The notes beneath the pieces are model-generated. The model did no database searches, was not told where the DNA came from, and saw only the letters and a program-made list of their open reading frames with translations. A stretch of DNA of 64,000 bases from Colias croceus (taxonomy: Eukaryota; Arthropoda; Insecta; Lepidoptera; Pieridae). A program made the translations under genes and the position numbers. Where the stretch lies: positions 1,872,501 to 1,936,500 of the forward strand of contig NC_059564.1 in the NCBI RefSeq assembly GCF_905220415.1. The letters are read 5' to 3'. Shown here piece after piece: positions 42,125 through 52,505 of this stretch (position 1 is the stretch's first letter; each line of letters opens with the position of its first letter).

Positions 42125-45057
42125 TTAATGTAACTAATGAATTAGATGTAACCATTTCAATTGACTGTCATCCCTACCAGTCTATAGAAGAATTCAATAA
42201 CTCTAACTTGAAACCTAACACCAACAGATTTTCGGTATTATCATTAAATATTAGGAGTATACAAAGAAATTTTGATGACTTTGTTTTAAACTTGAGTAGG
42301 TTCCATGATAAATTTGATGCTATAATTCTAACTGAATGCTGGTTAAGTGAAAATACTATAATTGACCACCTCCCTGGATACAACTCATTTCGTACTTCCA
42401 ACCAGATAAATAAATCGGGTGGTGTAGTTATATTCATTAAAGATTGCCACAAATCAGCTATAGAACATTCCTCGCTCACAAACGCAGATAGCCTAAAACT
42501 TAACATCAATCATAACATCTCTCTTCTAGGAATCTACCGGACCCCATCCATTCCGGTTAACACCTCATTTCTTTCTTCCTTAGATACTCTACTTCACACA
42601 TTAAGCAAGAAACCTATTGCGATAGTAGCTGGCGATTTTAATATTGATATCTGTAACTCGGAATCTCAAGAATCTATAGATTATCTATGTATTATGTCAT
42701 CTCATTCTTTACTCCCCACTATCACAAAACCCACTCGAAATAAAACTTGCCTCGATCACATCTTCATCAAATCAACCGGCAGACTCTACGGTGCAATATG
42801 TAAATCAACTATTACCGATCATGACATTGTAATAGGTCAAGTAGTAAATACAAAGCAACCACAAAAACTACCTCGATGGCGTACGAAAACCGACATAGAC
42901 GCTCTCATCACATCACTAAAAAATACCGATTGGAAGGAAACTCTCTCCTCTACACAAGTTAATAATGCATCTTCCTCATTTTACGAAATATTAACGAACT
43001 CCATAGAAAAACACTCGGTTAAAATTAAAGTTAGTCGCAGACGCACAAATTTAAAGCCGTGGATCACCCCGGGATTAATTCGATGTATAACCCACCGTGA
43101 CAAATTACATAAAGACGCAAAGCTACACCCTAATGACCTTACACGCCAACTTATATATAAGAGATATAGAAACTTTTGCAATAAAATACTTCGAAATGTC
43201 AAAATACAATACAATAGCACACTAATAGAACAAAACAAATCTAACCCAAAATTACTATGGAAAACCATTAAAAACATAAGTCAAACCAGTACTCATTCCA
43301 ACCCTCCGGTGGAATTACTTCAAATTAATAACGATATAAATAGATCTCTCTACAACTGTAATAAATATTTTACTTCGGTTGGGAAAACTTTATCTGATCA
43401 GATCCTAAGCAAACTTAATACATCTCATGAAGATCTAATAAATTCCTACAAATCAGATAACTCAGCACCGCAATCCTTTTTTCTCTCCCCCTCCGATGAA
43501 ACAGAGGTACGCAAAGTAATAATGAGCTTGAATAACGATAGCTCCCCCGGATTAGACAATCTCACAGTCCGAACGATAAAAGCCATTCTTCCTGAAATTA
43601 TTAAACCTCTCACACACATAATAAATCTCAGTATAGAATCCGGTGAGTTTCCTGACTGCTGGAAAATAGCAGTTGTAATACCGATATACAAAAATGGAAC
43701 AAAAAGCCTCCCAGAAAACTACAGACCCATAGCTCTTTTAAACATTCTTGGAAAAGCCCTCGAAAAAATTGTGAACTACAGACTGACATCTTACTTAGAG
43801 AAATATAAACTCATTTCAGACAAACAATTCGGTTTCAGAAGTAACAAATCTACTGAGCATGCCATTACACTACTTTCCAATCTCATATCTTCACATTTAG
43901 AAAACGGACACTGTTGTCTAAGCGTCTTTTTAGATCTGGCAAAAGCCTTCGACACTATATCCCTTGGCCTACTCGTAAAGAAATTGGAGGCAATTGGAGT
44001 TAGAGGCGTTTCACTAAATTGGTTTAGGAGCTATCTTACAGACCGCAGGCAATGCACAAAAATCGACAACAAACTTAGCTCCGAACTAAAAATTGAATTT
44101 GGCGTACCACAGGGAAGTGTTCTCGGTCCAACTCTTTTCATCATTTACATTAATGACATACTTAAAATGAGTTTGGAAAACTCCCACATAATTGCATACG
44201 CCGACGACACTGCTCTGGTATTTCATGGCGCAGATTGGGACCAAACACATAGACTTGCAGAAACAGGTCTATTAAAAATAACAGAAGCACTCAACCAAAA
44301 CCTATTAACTTTAAATCTCAAAAAAACCAAGTACTTAACATTTTCAAAATCTGCAAACCCCAAACTCTACCCCAAACAGTCTCTCCAACTTCACTCCTGT
44401 ACCAACCCCGGCAACACTCATTCATCATGCAATTGCCATCACATTGAATCCACTCCCTCACTAAAATATTTAGGTGTTACCCTAGACAGCAACCTAAACT
44501 TTCATCTACACATTAGTGAAGTTTCATCAAAAGTAAGGAAACTCATCTTCATAATGAAAAAACTGCGCAATTGCACCCCACTAAAAATTCTCAGACAAGT
44601 TTACACGTCCTTATGCCAATCTATTATAAATTATAGCATCTCTGTCTGGGGCTGCGCTGCCAAAACTCACCTCCTGCAGCTGGAGAGAGCTCAACGTGCA
44701 CTGATTAAAGTGACTCTTAAAAAGCCTTTCCGATTTCCTACGAATGAACTTTATCGTGAGTTTAACGTACTTCGCGTTCGTCAATTATACATACTTTCAG
44801 CAGTAAACCTAACCCATAAATCAATCGTTTCGCGGCCCGATTACAAAGATCTCCTAAAGAAAAGAACATTCCGTATCCCACTTCCTGATTTCAACACAAA
44901 AATAGCTAGACGTAGCCCAGCTTACTCACTCATTCATACGTACAATAATGTTTGTAAAACAAAACATCTGAAAAACTGCAATCTGTTTAAATGCAATAAA
45001 ATAATGAAATCTTGGCTGCACGAACTTTCATACAGCGATACCGAAGATCTGGTCTAA
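42115..45057 (+). CDS. CR1 LINE ORF2 protein (endonuclease and reverse transcriptase)
   Basis: 980 residues. The N-terminal AP-like endonuclease has LSLNIRS near residue 37, catalytic E74 in LTECW, D174 and N176 in AGDFNID, and D235-H236 in TDHD. The reverse transcriptase spans roughly 490-760 with FLDLAKAFD, FGVPQGSVLGP and the catalytic YADD at 695-698. The enzyme nicks the target and primes cDNA synthesis on it. All catalytic residues are present and the frame is unbroken. It starts inside the last codons of the upstream open frame. Confidence 0.92.
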   Translation: MSLINVTNELDVTISIDCHPYQSIEEFNNSNLKPNTNRFSVLSLNIRSIQRNFDDFVLNLSRFHDKFDAIILTECWLSENTIIDHLPGYNSFRTSNQINKSGGVVIFIKDCHKSAIEHSSLTNADSLKLNINHNISLLGIYRTPSIPVNTSFLSSLDTLLHTLSKKPIAIVAGDFNIDICNSESQESIDYLCIMSSHSLLPTITKPTRNKTCLDHIFIKSTGRLYGAICKSTITDHDIVIGQVVNTKQPQKLPRWRTKTDIDALITSLKNTDWKETLSSTQVNNASSSFYEILTNSIEKHSVKIKVSRRRTNLKPWITPGLIRCITHRDKLHKDAKLHPNDLTRQLIYKRYRNFCNKILRNVKIQYNSTLIEQNKSNPKLLWKTIKNISQTSTHSNPPVELLQINNDINRSLYNCNKYFTSVGKTLSDQILSKLNTSHEDLINSYKSDNSAPQSFFLSPSDETEVRKVIMSLNNDSSPGLDNLTVRTIKAILPEIIKPLTHIINLSIESGEFPDCWKIAVVIPIYKNGTKSLPENYRPIALLNILGKALEKIVNYRLTSYLEKYKLISDKQFGFRSNKSTEHAITLLSNLISSHLENGHCCLSVFLDLAKAFDTISLGLLVKKLEAIGVRGVSLNWFRSYLTDRRQCTKIDNKLSSELKIEFGVPQGSVLGPTLFIIYINDILKMSLENSHIIAYADDTALVFHGADWDQTHRLAETGLLKITEALNQNLLTLNLKKTKYLTFSKSANPKLYPKQSLQLHSCTNPGNTHSSCNCHHIESTPSLKYLGVTLDSNLNFHLHISEVSSKVRKLIFIMKKLRNCTPLKILRQVYTSLCQSIINYSISVWGCAAKTHLLQLERAQRALIKVTLKKPFRFPTNELYREFNVLRVRQLYILSAVNLTHKSIVSRPDYKDLLKKRTFRIPLPDFNTKIARRSPAYSLIHTYNNVCKTKHLKNCNLFKCNKIMKSWLHELSYSDTEDLV

Positions 45058-45240
45058 ATATAAGAATAAACTTTAACTTTAATAGAAATCTGTTGGTGAG
45101 AAATAAAACTTGAACAATTTACATATGCTAAAATACTAATTTAATTGATATTATTGGATCCCTGAACGCATTCACACATGAACACAAACACACACATATT
45201 TACACTATCACTTTAATCCACACTCACCTTCTCACAACAC

Positions 45241-45259
45241 GCACTCACGCACACTCACA

Positions 45260-45302
<43 letters not shown>
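45241..45302. repeat. (CA)n microsatellite in the LINE 3' UTR
   Basis: About 25 CA units. A shorter CACACA-rich stretch precedes ORF2 (41840-41905). Confidence 0.85.
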
Positions 45303-45306
<4 letters not shown>

Positions 45307-45869
45307 ACACACCCTATGTTAAATGGAAAATGTTGTAAGTTCTAGTATTAAATACACTCATTATTATTAATTATAAATTATTTAAACATAATTATGTATT
45401 GATGTACTGTACAATTCGTCTTAATAAAGTTACCTGTACTCCGTCTCTGATATCCAAGATACAGGCAATAGCCTAGTTTGGATATCACTGTACTAGCAAC
45501 CTTGTAAACTAATCCTACTGTTATCACACTTAACAATGTAATGTTTGAATATTTTGGTTAATAAATATTTTTATTATTATTTATTATTATTATTTAATCG
45601 CATGTGCGCGCATTGTCATAGTAACTCATACGTTGTATTTCTGCGATAAAATAATCACGCTGCATAAAATCGTGGTGCGCGCTTAGCCTTAATTCTCAGA
45701 CTGCCAATAAAAAGTGTGTTCTAACTTCTAATTTCAAATATGCCGCCATAATTCTATAACATTTTTCTTTACGACGATTGTAGAGAAAAATGAAAATTAT
45801 TAGGTATAACGAAAAAATTTAGAATTATTTAATTATTTGTACAAAATTTGATTATTTATTTAATGAAAT

Positions 45870-45909
45870 AAAGAAGTGATTGTTTTAAAGGTATGTACCT
45901 ACTTTCAAA
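45870..45909. repeat. 40-bp inverted repeat, right copy
   Basis: Reverse complement of 38012-38051; see there. Confidence 0.8.
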
Positions 45910-46983
45910 TTACTTGTTCTAAGCATTGTTGATAAATTAATTACAAGAAAAATAGTGAATAGTTATTAAAAAGAGTGAAAAATGTGTAAATTGGCGTCAT
46001 AATAATCAAAGAAAAGCGCCGTGAACAATATACTTCCAAAAAGGAAGGTCATTGACACGTGTCCTCATATATAAAGGTAATTTATAAAATATTATTATTA
46101 CTTTTAAAGTAAAAGTAAATATTAGTTCGATTTCCATGAATATCTCCGTAATTATTCACTGATAGGATGCTGATAGGTATGTGTTTTGTCTGTTTACTTT
46201 TACTAATTAAATTTATCTGAGTTTAGTCAAACTTATAAATGGAAATCTGTGAAGCATTTTAAAAATTTACAAGTACGATATTATTATTAATTTTTATGTC
46301 AACATTTTTATTTCTTTCAAAGATATGGCTTTATTAATTCAGTTATTAGCCTACTAATACTTAAACTTTTGAAAAAAATACTGTAACTACTTATTTCAAG
46401 TTCCACACTATGTAAAATTCAATTGTAATATTGACATGATTTTAAAAGAGCAACTACCTATGGAGTTTCTTGCCGTCTTCTCCATAGATAGGTACTTACT
46501 GCTTTCCGAATCGGTGGTAAATGTTAAAATATGTAATGACGATTCAAAAGTGCTTCTAGAAGAAGTCTAATTGAATACCTAAATTTTTAGTTTGAGTTTA
46601 AACTCTTATTATTATCTAAAATATGTAGAATAAACACAGTTATAAATTAAATTCTAATTTCCGCCATAACTGTATTCCCATTATTATTGAAATACCTATA
46701 TAAAAAACGAATGTTTGTTTGTATGCTTGAGTTGTGGCTACGGACCGGATCGATTCCCGGTTCAAGCATTCATCAAATTAATTACCCGTTAATAGTAGAT
46801 TATGGATTAATATTAATAAAATAGCTGTAAGTAAATAATAAGATTCTAAATTGTGAGGATGAATGTATACTTCTTTGTCTTGTGTATGATTTTACGCGAG
46901 TATTATCTATTTCCCGTGTTTTCCCGTGACCACTCTCGCTACTAAATGTGCTAAACGTTGCGTCGCGTCGGGGTAATAATGAA
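45910..46983. other. Intergenic or intron DNA, nothing recognised
   Basis: AT-rich. A B-box-like GGATCGATTCCC at about 46747 is isolated. Confidence 0.4.
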
Positions 46984-47242
46984 CTAGCTTTCCGCCCGCT
47001 TTGTCTAAAACACAGGTCTAAAACCTAATTAATTATATACTAAAACCTTTCTATTGAATCACTCTATCTATTTATTGAGCCCCGAGCGGCCCGATCGGAC
47101 CACGACACAATAGATTTTCTATTGTGTCTGTGATTCCGGGGGCTGAGTTATATGACCGCATCAAAATCCGTTGCGTAGTTTTAAAGATGGACATAGGGAC
47201 AGAGAAAGCGTCTTTGTTTTATAAGTACTAGGTATGTAGTGA
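46984..47242 (-). mobile_element. Helitron family C with a small palindromic insertion
   Basis: CTAG at 46984 and CTATCTATTTAT body. About 75 bp (47078-47155) framed by AGCCCCGAGCGG and CCGGGGGCT and containing the hairpin GACACAATAG/CTATTGTGTC interrupt it. Confidence 0.6.
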
Positions 47243-47351
47243 AGTATTTAAGTGAGAGGGGGGAGGAATAAATAAATGAGACATGCCTTTACCTAAGTAT
47301 GAGTTACTCTACCACAGAATAATACATAATAGTAGCTAAATGCTACAGAAC

Positions 47352-47564
47352 GGACACTCCACACTCGGAATTTTATTATTTTGGATTTGTTATTATCGTT
47401 TTTCGTAGAAAATGGTTAGATATTGTGCTGTATACGGATTGTATTTCATCAGAAAAACGCGAATTTCTTTACGCTAGTCACAAATGTGTCAAACACTTAG
47501 GTCAAACATTAATTGCACTCTCTACAGTGTGACTGTCAAAACGATAATTTTGTATGGAGTGTCC
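47352..47564 (+). mobile_element. Short element with THAP-like coding remnant
   Basis: GGACACTCCA at 47352 mirrors TGGAGTGTCC ending at 47564. At about 47410 a frame begins MVRYCAVYG. With a one-base shift it would continue CISSEKREFLYASHKC, which resembles the start of a THAP zinc finger as used by P-element-type transposases. The frame is broken. Confidence 0.4.
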
Positions 47565-47673
47565 GGGGTGTGACTCTACTATGGTTTTAAGTTATTTTCT
47601 ATTTATTTTTGTACAAAACTGATAAGTAAATAAAGATAAATAGTGAATTATAAATTCCTCATTTTTGTTTCAG

Positions 47674-47752
47674 GTGAAGTGACAGTTGTTCAAAATGGCG
47701 CTCTTTAAACTAGTGTTATGTCTGAGTTTCCTGCACATGGCAGCGGCTAAAG
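47674..47752 (+). CDS. First coding exon of an unidentified secreted protein
   Basis: A good acceptor (TTTTTGTTTCAG, AG at 47672-47673) is followed by 21 nt of 5' UTR, the ATG at 47695 and 19 codons reading MALFKLVLCLSFLHMAAAK. The donor AAAG|GTTTGT leaves phase 1. The peptide is a textbook signal sequence cut near AAA. This exon design (5' UTR intron, signal peptide exon) is typical of neuropeptide and other secreted-protein genes. I found no continuation in the next 16 kb, which is mostly transposons, so the rest may lie beyond the window. Confidence 0.55.
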
Positions 47753-48326
47753 GTTTGTTTTTTTTTTATTGTTTAGAAATTATGTATTATACAATTTATG
47801 GGATTAGGTACTAATAAATACATAATAAAACAGAGCACAACAATACCTACACAAGGAAGAATGTAATAATCAACATAAATTTCAGCATAAAATGCATATA
47901 GAAATTAGAAACTGACAACTAATAGATATGCAAAAAACGAATTTTTGCTACAGGACTTTCTCCAAAAATTGTACAGTGTTTTATATATTACGAGTATCTC
48001 TAGGTCAATTTTCGTTTTTTGCATATTAAGGCTAAGCGCGCACCACGATTTTAATTTTTGCGACACGATTTCAAAAACGCGCTGTAGAAAATCGCAGAGA
48101 GTACGGTGCGCGCACAGCGATAATTTAATAGTGATCCTTACTCACTTTCATCGTGGATTTCGTACAAGTTGCTTGTCTTTATTTACTACTTCGGAGGATA
48201 AGAAGAAAAAAAAAAAGAAAATTCGTCTATATTGGACTCATTATTTTACAGCAGATAGAATTGTCAAAGGTTTCTTTTATCCATACTAATATTATAAATG
48301 CGAAAGTAACTCTGTCTGTCTGTAAA

Positions 48327-49614
48327 GGAGAATGGCGAAACTGGGCCTAACTGTTACAGAAATCATAATATATTTAAAATTCATTATGTTATTTTTAGTA
48401 ATTCTTGGTAAAATATTTACTTCTGATTCTATGGGAAAACAAATCTTTGAAAAAAGAGATAATGTGTTCACTACCGGCATTGTTATTTAGATTTCTATGA
48501 CTACCGGTCTTATCAAGCAGAGATTGTCAGTGTTGTCAGGAGTAAAAAAGTCGAATATATCGATTAATACGAATGAATGTCTATATTTTATTTTTAATTT
48601 TATTGAATTCAAATGCTTTATAAATCAGAAGCAAAACTTAACTTATTTTTAACACATATCTTAATTTATTTAGATCATTCTATAAAATAAAAACATGTTT
48701 TACTTAATCAATATTAATTATAACATTTTTATTTAGGTAGCTGGCCATTAATAAAATGTCAAATTATTAATCATAATTGTGTCAGTGATGAGTGATTTGT
48801 TTATGTTTGTTGTTTGACATTTGAGTGAAGTTTTAGGCCCTTCTCCCATTACGATACGCATAGGCGATTCAAGTATCCTGCAAGTCTCGGAGACTAGTCG
48901 CCGCGGAGTATCTCACATACATTTTTATGTAGGCTCGCACACTACGCTACTGGTATCCTACACGTCTGCGACTAGTATAGCACTACTCACCGTGTCGGTC
49001 GCTTTTGCATCGCGTCTCGACTCTCGCGCGTATCTCTTCGTTAGAAAGATAAAAATATCTAATCATCATGTTGTAGTTCTCGTTTGGCTACAAAAACTCT
49101 ACAATTTATGTTTCTTTCAATATATGGATGAATCCAGTACTTCTTACTCTTACGTTGGCGTCTTCTATTTCTATAAAAAAGAAAAACTGCAAGAGCTTCT
49201 TCGTCACTGGAATTGCTGATTGCTCGACAATCGACATAACGACGTAACTGTTGTTGCAATAAATAAATGAATTATTATTATTATAACGTCGGTCCACAAA
49301 AACGAGGCACAATAATGATTAATTTAGTCATTTTTCAGTCGCATAATATGCGAGCATCGGGTAGCCAGCAAATATCTAAGTAGTATTCTACGCGAGTATC
49401 GTATTCTAGAAGTATCGTACCTAATGGCAGAAGGGCCTTAGTAACGTTATATTCAAAATTGATCTTAATCAATATCCCAATATCTCTGCTATCCCATAGA
49501 AAAGATCTATAATTATTATATTCATAGAGTCTGTATATTTTTATCTATTTAATCACCCATAAATCATCAGTGTAACGATCAGGCCCAGAGTCCTATGGGA
49601 GTTTGCCATTCTCC
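48327..49614. mobile_element. TIR element inserted in the Helitron without target duplication
   Basis: GGAGAATGGC at the left mirrors GCCATTCTCC at the right. The sister MITE (38818) has an unbroken AAATTT at this place, and here the element sits exactly between AAA and TTT. It contains another MITE at 48836-49437. Confidence 0.6.
48836..49437 (-). mobile_element. Harbinger-like MITE, 602 bp, with transposase remnant
   Basis: GGCCCTTCTCCCATTA at the left mirrors the right end with few changes; TTA flanks both sides (48833-48835, 49438-49440). On the - strand (about 49259-49059) the frame reads RRRQRKSKKYWIHPYIERN and then CRVFVAKRELQHDD, the N-terminal part of a PIF/Harbinger transposase. 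No DDE domain remains. Confidence 0.75.
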
Positions 49615-49909
49615 TTTGGTATAGAGATATTTTGATACCCGAGAAAGGACATAGGATCGATTTTATCCCGGAAATCCCACGGGAACGGGAACTATGCGGG
49701 TTTTTCTTTGACTGCGCGGGCGATGCCGCGGGTCAGAAATACAATGAACTTCGGATGTATCCCAAAAAATTCTTTGGCTATTATAGAATGAAAATTCCGC
49801 CAAAAGGCCGCCCTTTGTGCTTTTTTATTTTTTTTATTATTGTAACCTTTATGTATATTTTGTTTCTTGTACAATAAAGTGTTAAATAAATAAATGATTA
49901 CTGAGTTTA

Positions 49910-50849
49910 GGCTAAGCGCGCACCACGACTTTATGCAGCGTGATTATTTTATCGCAGAAATACAACGTATGAGTTACTATGACAATGCGCGCACATGCGA
50001 TTAAATAATCGCAGCGATTTTAAAATTGTGATTTGTCACATTTTGCTGCGACTGCTCGCGACGCGATTGTCGCGAAAATGAAATGCAGCATATGAAATTG
50101 TATGGTACCACGCGCACTGCGATAATAAAATCACACACTCGGACCCGGCCGGCACTTCACTTGTGTTTCGTCTGTCCAACAGTAAACATCGTAGTGGTAT
50201 AGGTAGGTACTGTTTGGTAAACATAAATTCAGTAATCTGTCAAAGGTTTGAATTTATTAATTTATTTAACACTTTATTGTACAAGAAACAAAATATACAT
50301 AAAGGTTACAATAATAAAAAAATAAAAAAGCACAAAGGGGCAAGGGCGGCCTTTTGGCGGAATTTTCATTCTATAATAGCTAAAGAATTTTTTGGGATAC
50401 ATCCGAAGTTCATTGTATTTCTGACTAGCTTTCCACCCGCGGCATCGCCCGCGCAGTCAAAGAAAAACCTGCATAGTTCCCGTTCCCGTGTGATTTCCGG
50501 GATAAAACCGATCCTATGTCCTTTCTTGGGTATCAAAATATCTCTATACCAAATTTTCAGACAGACAGAGTTACTTTCGCATTTATAATATTAGTATGGA
50601 TAAAAGAAACTTTTGACAATTCTATCTGCTGTAAAAGAATGAGTCCAATATAGACGAATTTTCTTTTTTTTTTCTTCTTATCCTCCGAAGTAGTAAATAA
50701 AGACAAGCAACTTGTACGAAATCCATGATGAAAGTGAGTAAGGATCACTATTAAATTATCGCGGTGCGCGCACCGTACTCTCTGCGATTTTCTACAGCTC
50801 GATTTTGAAATCGTGTCGCAAAAATTAAAATCGTGGTGCGCGCTTAGCC
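49910..50849 (-). mobile_element. Harbinger-like MITE, copy 2b, intact 940 bp
   Basis: TIRs GGCTAAGCGCGCACCACGA at both ends and TTA on both sides (49907-49909, 50850-50852). It is inverted relative to copies 1 and 2a and also carries the Helitron (50425-50600) and LINE tail. It serves as the uninterrupted reference for the family. Confidence 0.8.
50425..50600 (-). mobile_element. Helitron family A inside MITE 2b
   Basis: Reverse copy with CTAG at 50425 and TTTATAATATTAGTATGGA at the other end, at the same MITE position as in copies 1 and 2a. Confidence 0.75.
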
Positions 50850-51298
50850 TTATTGTCCGTTTCTAATAATGTCTTTCTTAGAAGAGGTATTTAGGTACTA
50901 ATATGTAATACGTAAGACAGAATTCGATCCGCTGCATTTTTCTATAATTAAAAAATAGATTTAATTAAAAGTAATTTGAATTTTGAACAGTAGATCAATT
51001 ATTAATACTATAATTTAAACAAATGACGCGTGTTAAAAGAAAGCTCCAGAACATTTATTAACGTAAATTAGAGCATGACGCTATAAAAATAATACGACCA
51101 TGTAAAAATAATAACCTACTAACATAGTATCATAATTGTTAGAATGTCAGTATGTTTAGTCCCATGTGCCAAATTGCTGTGACGAAATTGATTCAATTTA
51201 GGAATTCAATTTTATTATATTTTGTAAGTACTTCTTTAATTCGGGCAGTTTCTTCGTCGATATTAAAATTGAAATTGTATAGAAGTAGATATCTAACA

Positions 51299-51478
51299 CT
51301 AGCTGTGCCCTGCGGTTTTACCCGCTGCGCTCCTGTTGGTCTTAGCGTGATGTATAGCCCTTCCTCGATAAGTGGGCTATCTAACACCAATAATTTTTCA
51401 AATCGGTCCAGTAGTTCGTGTGATTAGCGCGTTCCAACAAACAAACAAACTCTTCAGCTTTTTAATATTAGTATTAAG
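51299..51478 (-). mobile_element. Non-autonomous Helitron, family B
   Basis: CTAG at 51299, hairpin remnant CTGCGGTTTTACCCG, family body; the right end is TTAATATTAGTATTAAGA. Confidence 0.7.
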
Positions 51479-51708
51479 ATTAATTATAACAAGAAACGGA
51501 GCCTGAAATTAAAGTAAATTAAATTATTTATTTAATAATGTAATTGTAAAAGAACATTTCAAATTACTTAAGTGAAATTATAAACAGAATCAGTAATCTA
51601 TTCCAAGAAAAATGGCAGTTAATTAAAATTTGTATGAGAAAAATAAGAAAAAATATAGAGCAATTTCTAAAACATCGCAATGACTTAGCAATAAGATTTA
51701 TATTTGAA

Positions 51709-51775
51709 CTAGCTTCCGCCCGCGGCTTTTTCCGCTGTGTCTAAAACCTAATAGATATCGAGATCTACCTTCTCT
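51709..51775 (-). mobile_element. Helitron family C, 3' end only
   Basis: CTAG at 51709 with CTTCCGCCCGCGGC, then TCTAAAACCTAATAG; similarity ends soon after. Confidence 0.5.
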
Positions 51776-51943
51776 GTGTCTGAGTGTTAATTATCTATAT
51801 ATGTATTTATTTAAAATTATATAATATGTATGTTTATCAGCCATCTGGTTTCCATAACACAAACGAAAGCTTAGTATGGGATTAGATAGTGCCGTGTGTG
51901 AAAATTGTCCTGGAATATTTATATCCTAATTCCTACTATCCTG

Positions 51944-52170
51944 CCCTACTAATATTATAAATGCGGAAGTTTGTGAAGATGTACGTATGTGTGTGTTTGT
52001 TACCCTTTCACGCAATTACTGCTGAACCGATTACAATTAAATTTAGCACACATACAGAGGGTAACTTGAATTAACACATAGGATAGGTATTATCCCGGAA
52101 ATCCCACGGCAACGGGAACTATGCGGGCTTTTCTTTGAAAACGCGGGCGAAGCCGCGATTGGAAAGATAG
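51944..52170 (+). mobile_element. Helitron family A
   Basis: CCTACTAATATTATAAATGC start. The end is mutated to GATAG|T. Confidence 0.7.
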
Positions 52171-52505
52171 TTTATAATATATACATAAGTAATACAGTTT
52201 CATAGATCTCAATCAAAAAAGTCACTGACCTTTACCAAAAAATCGATTACACAGTTGTCACTCATACATCTTTAAGGATATCACAAATTCACAATACCTA
52301 CGCAATAGGTACACTGAACAGTCATAAAAACATACGCCAATGACCTGCTAAAATCCGTTATGTATCAATGGGCAAAAACATTTAATTGTTTGATACAGAT
52401 ATTGGTGTCTATTTCGAATGATTTTGTAGCGATTTGGTAGAAATATTGCGTTAGATTATAGTTAAAAAGGAAAACAATTTTAAACGCTTCGCACATTCCC
52501 TTTTA

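Larger units (their letters stand above)
39369..45588 (+). mobile_element. Full-length CR1-type non-LTR retrotransposon
   Basis: Bounded by the 6-bp duplication ATTATT (39363-39368 and 45589-45594) when compared with the uninterrupted MITE at 49910-50849. It has a 334-bp partly GC-rich 5' UTR, ORF1, a 1.37-kb inter-ORF region, ORF2, a 3' UTR with a (CA)n tract and a 3' end of ATT-type repeats instead of poly(A), as in the CR1 clade. Both ORFs are open, so the copy looks young. Confidence 0.85.
38529..45688. mobile_element. Harbinger-like MITE (about 940 bp) split by a CR1 LINE
   Basis: TIR GGCTAAGCGCGCACCACGA at 38529 mirrors the end at 45688, and TTA flanks both sides (38526-38528, 45689-45691). 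On the + strand near 38700 the remnant frame reads RRIRRKKK followed by an RLYWTH-like shifted frame, similar to the N-terminal part of PIF/Harbinger transposases. The MITE carries a Helitron (38778-38953), a LINE tail (to about 39120) and the LINE at 39369-45588. Confidence 0.75.
48280..49731 (+). mobile_element. Helitron family A inside MITE 2a, interrupted
   Basis: TCCATACTAATATTATAAAT start. Interrupted at 48327-49614. The far end lacks 11 bases including CTAG (CCGCGGGT joins CAGAAAT), a deletion across a GT repeat. Confidence 0.7.
48030..49909 (+). mobile_element. Harbinger-like MITE, copy 2a, with nested insertions
   Basis: It begins with the TIR GGCTAAGCGCGCACCACGA and follows the copy at 38529 through GATTACTGAGTTTA, where a further copy (49910-50849) cuts it. 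The rest of the MITE is not found after that copy, so sequence was lost. Contains Helitron 48280-49731 and deeper nests. Confidence 0.7.

Noticed and set aside
42174..43691. Minus-strand frames inside LINE ORF2
   Set aside because: Shadows of a coding region with clear catalytic motifs.
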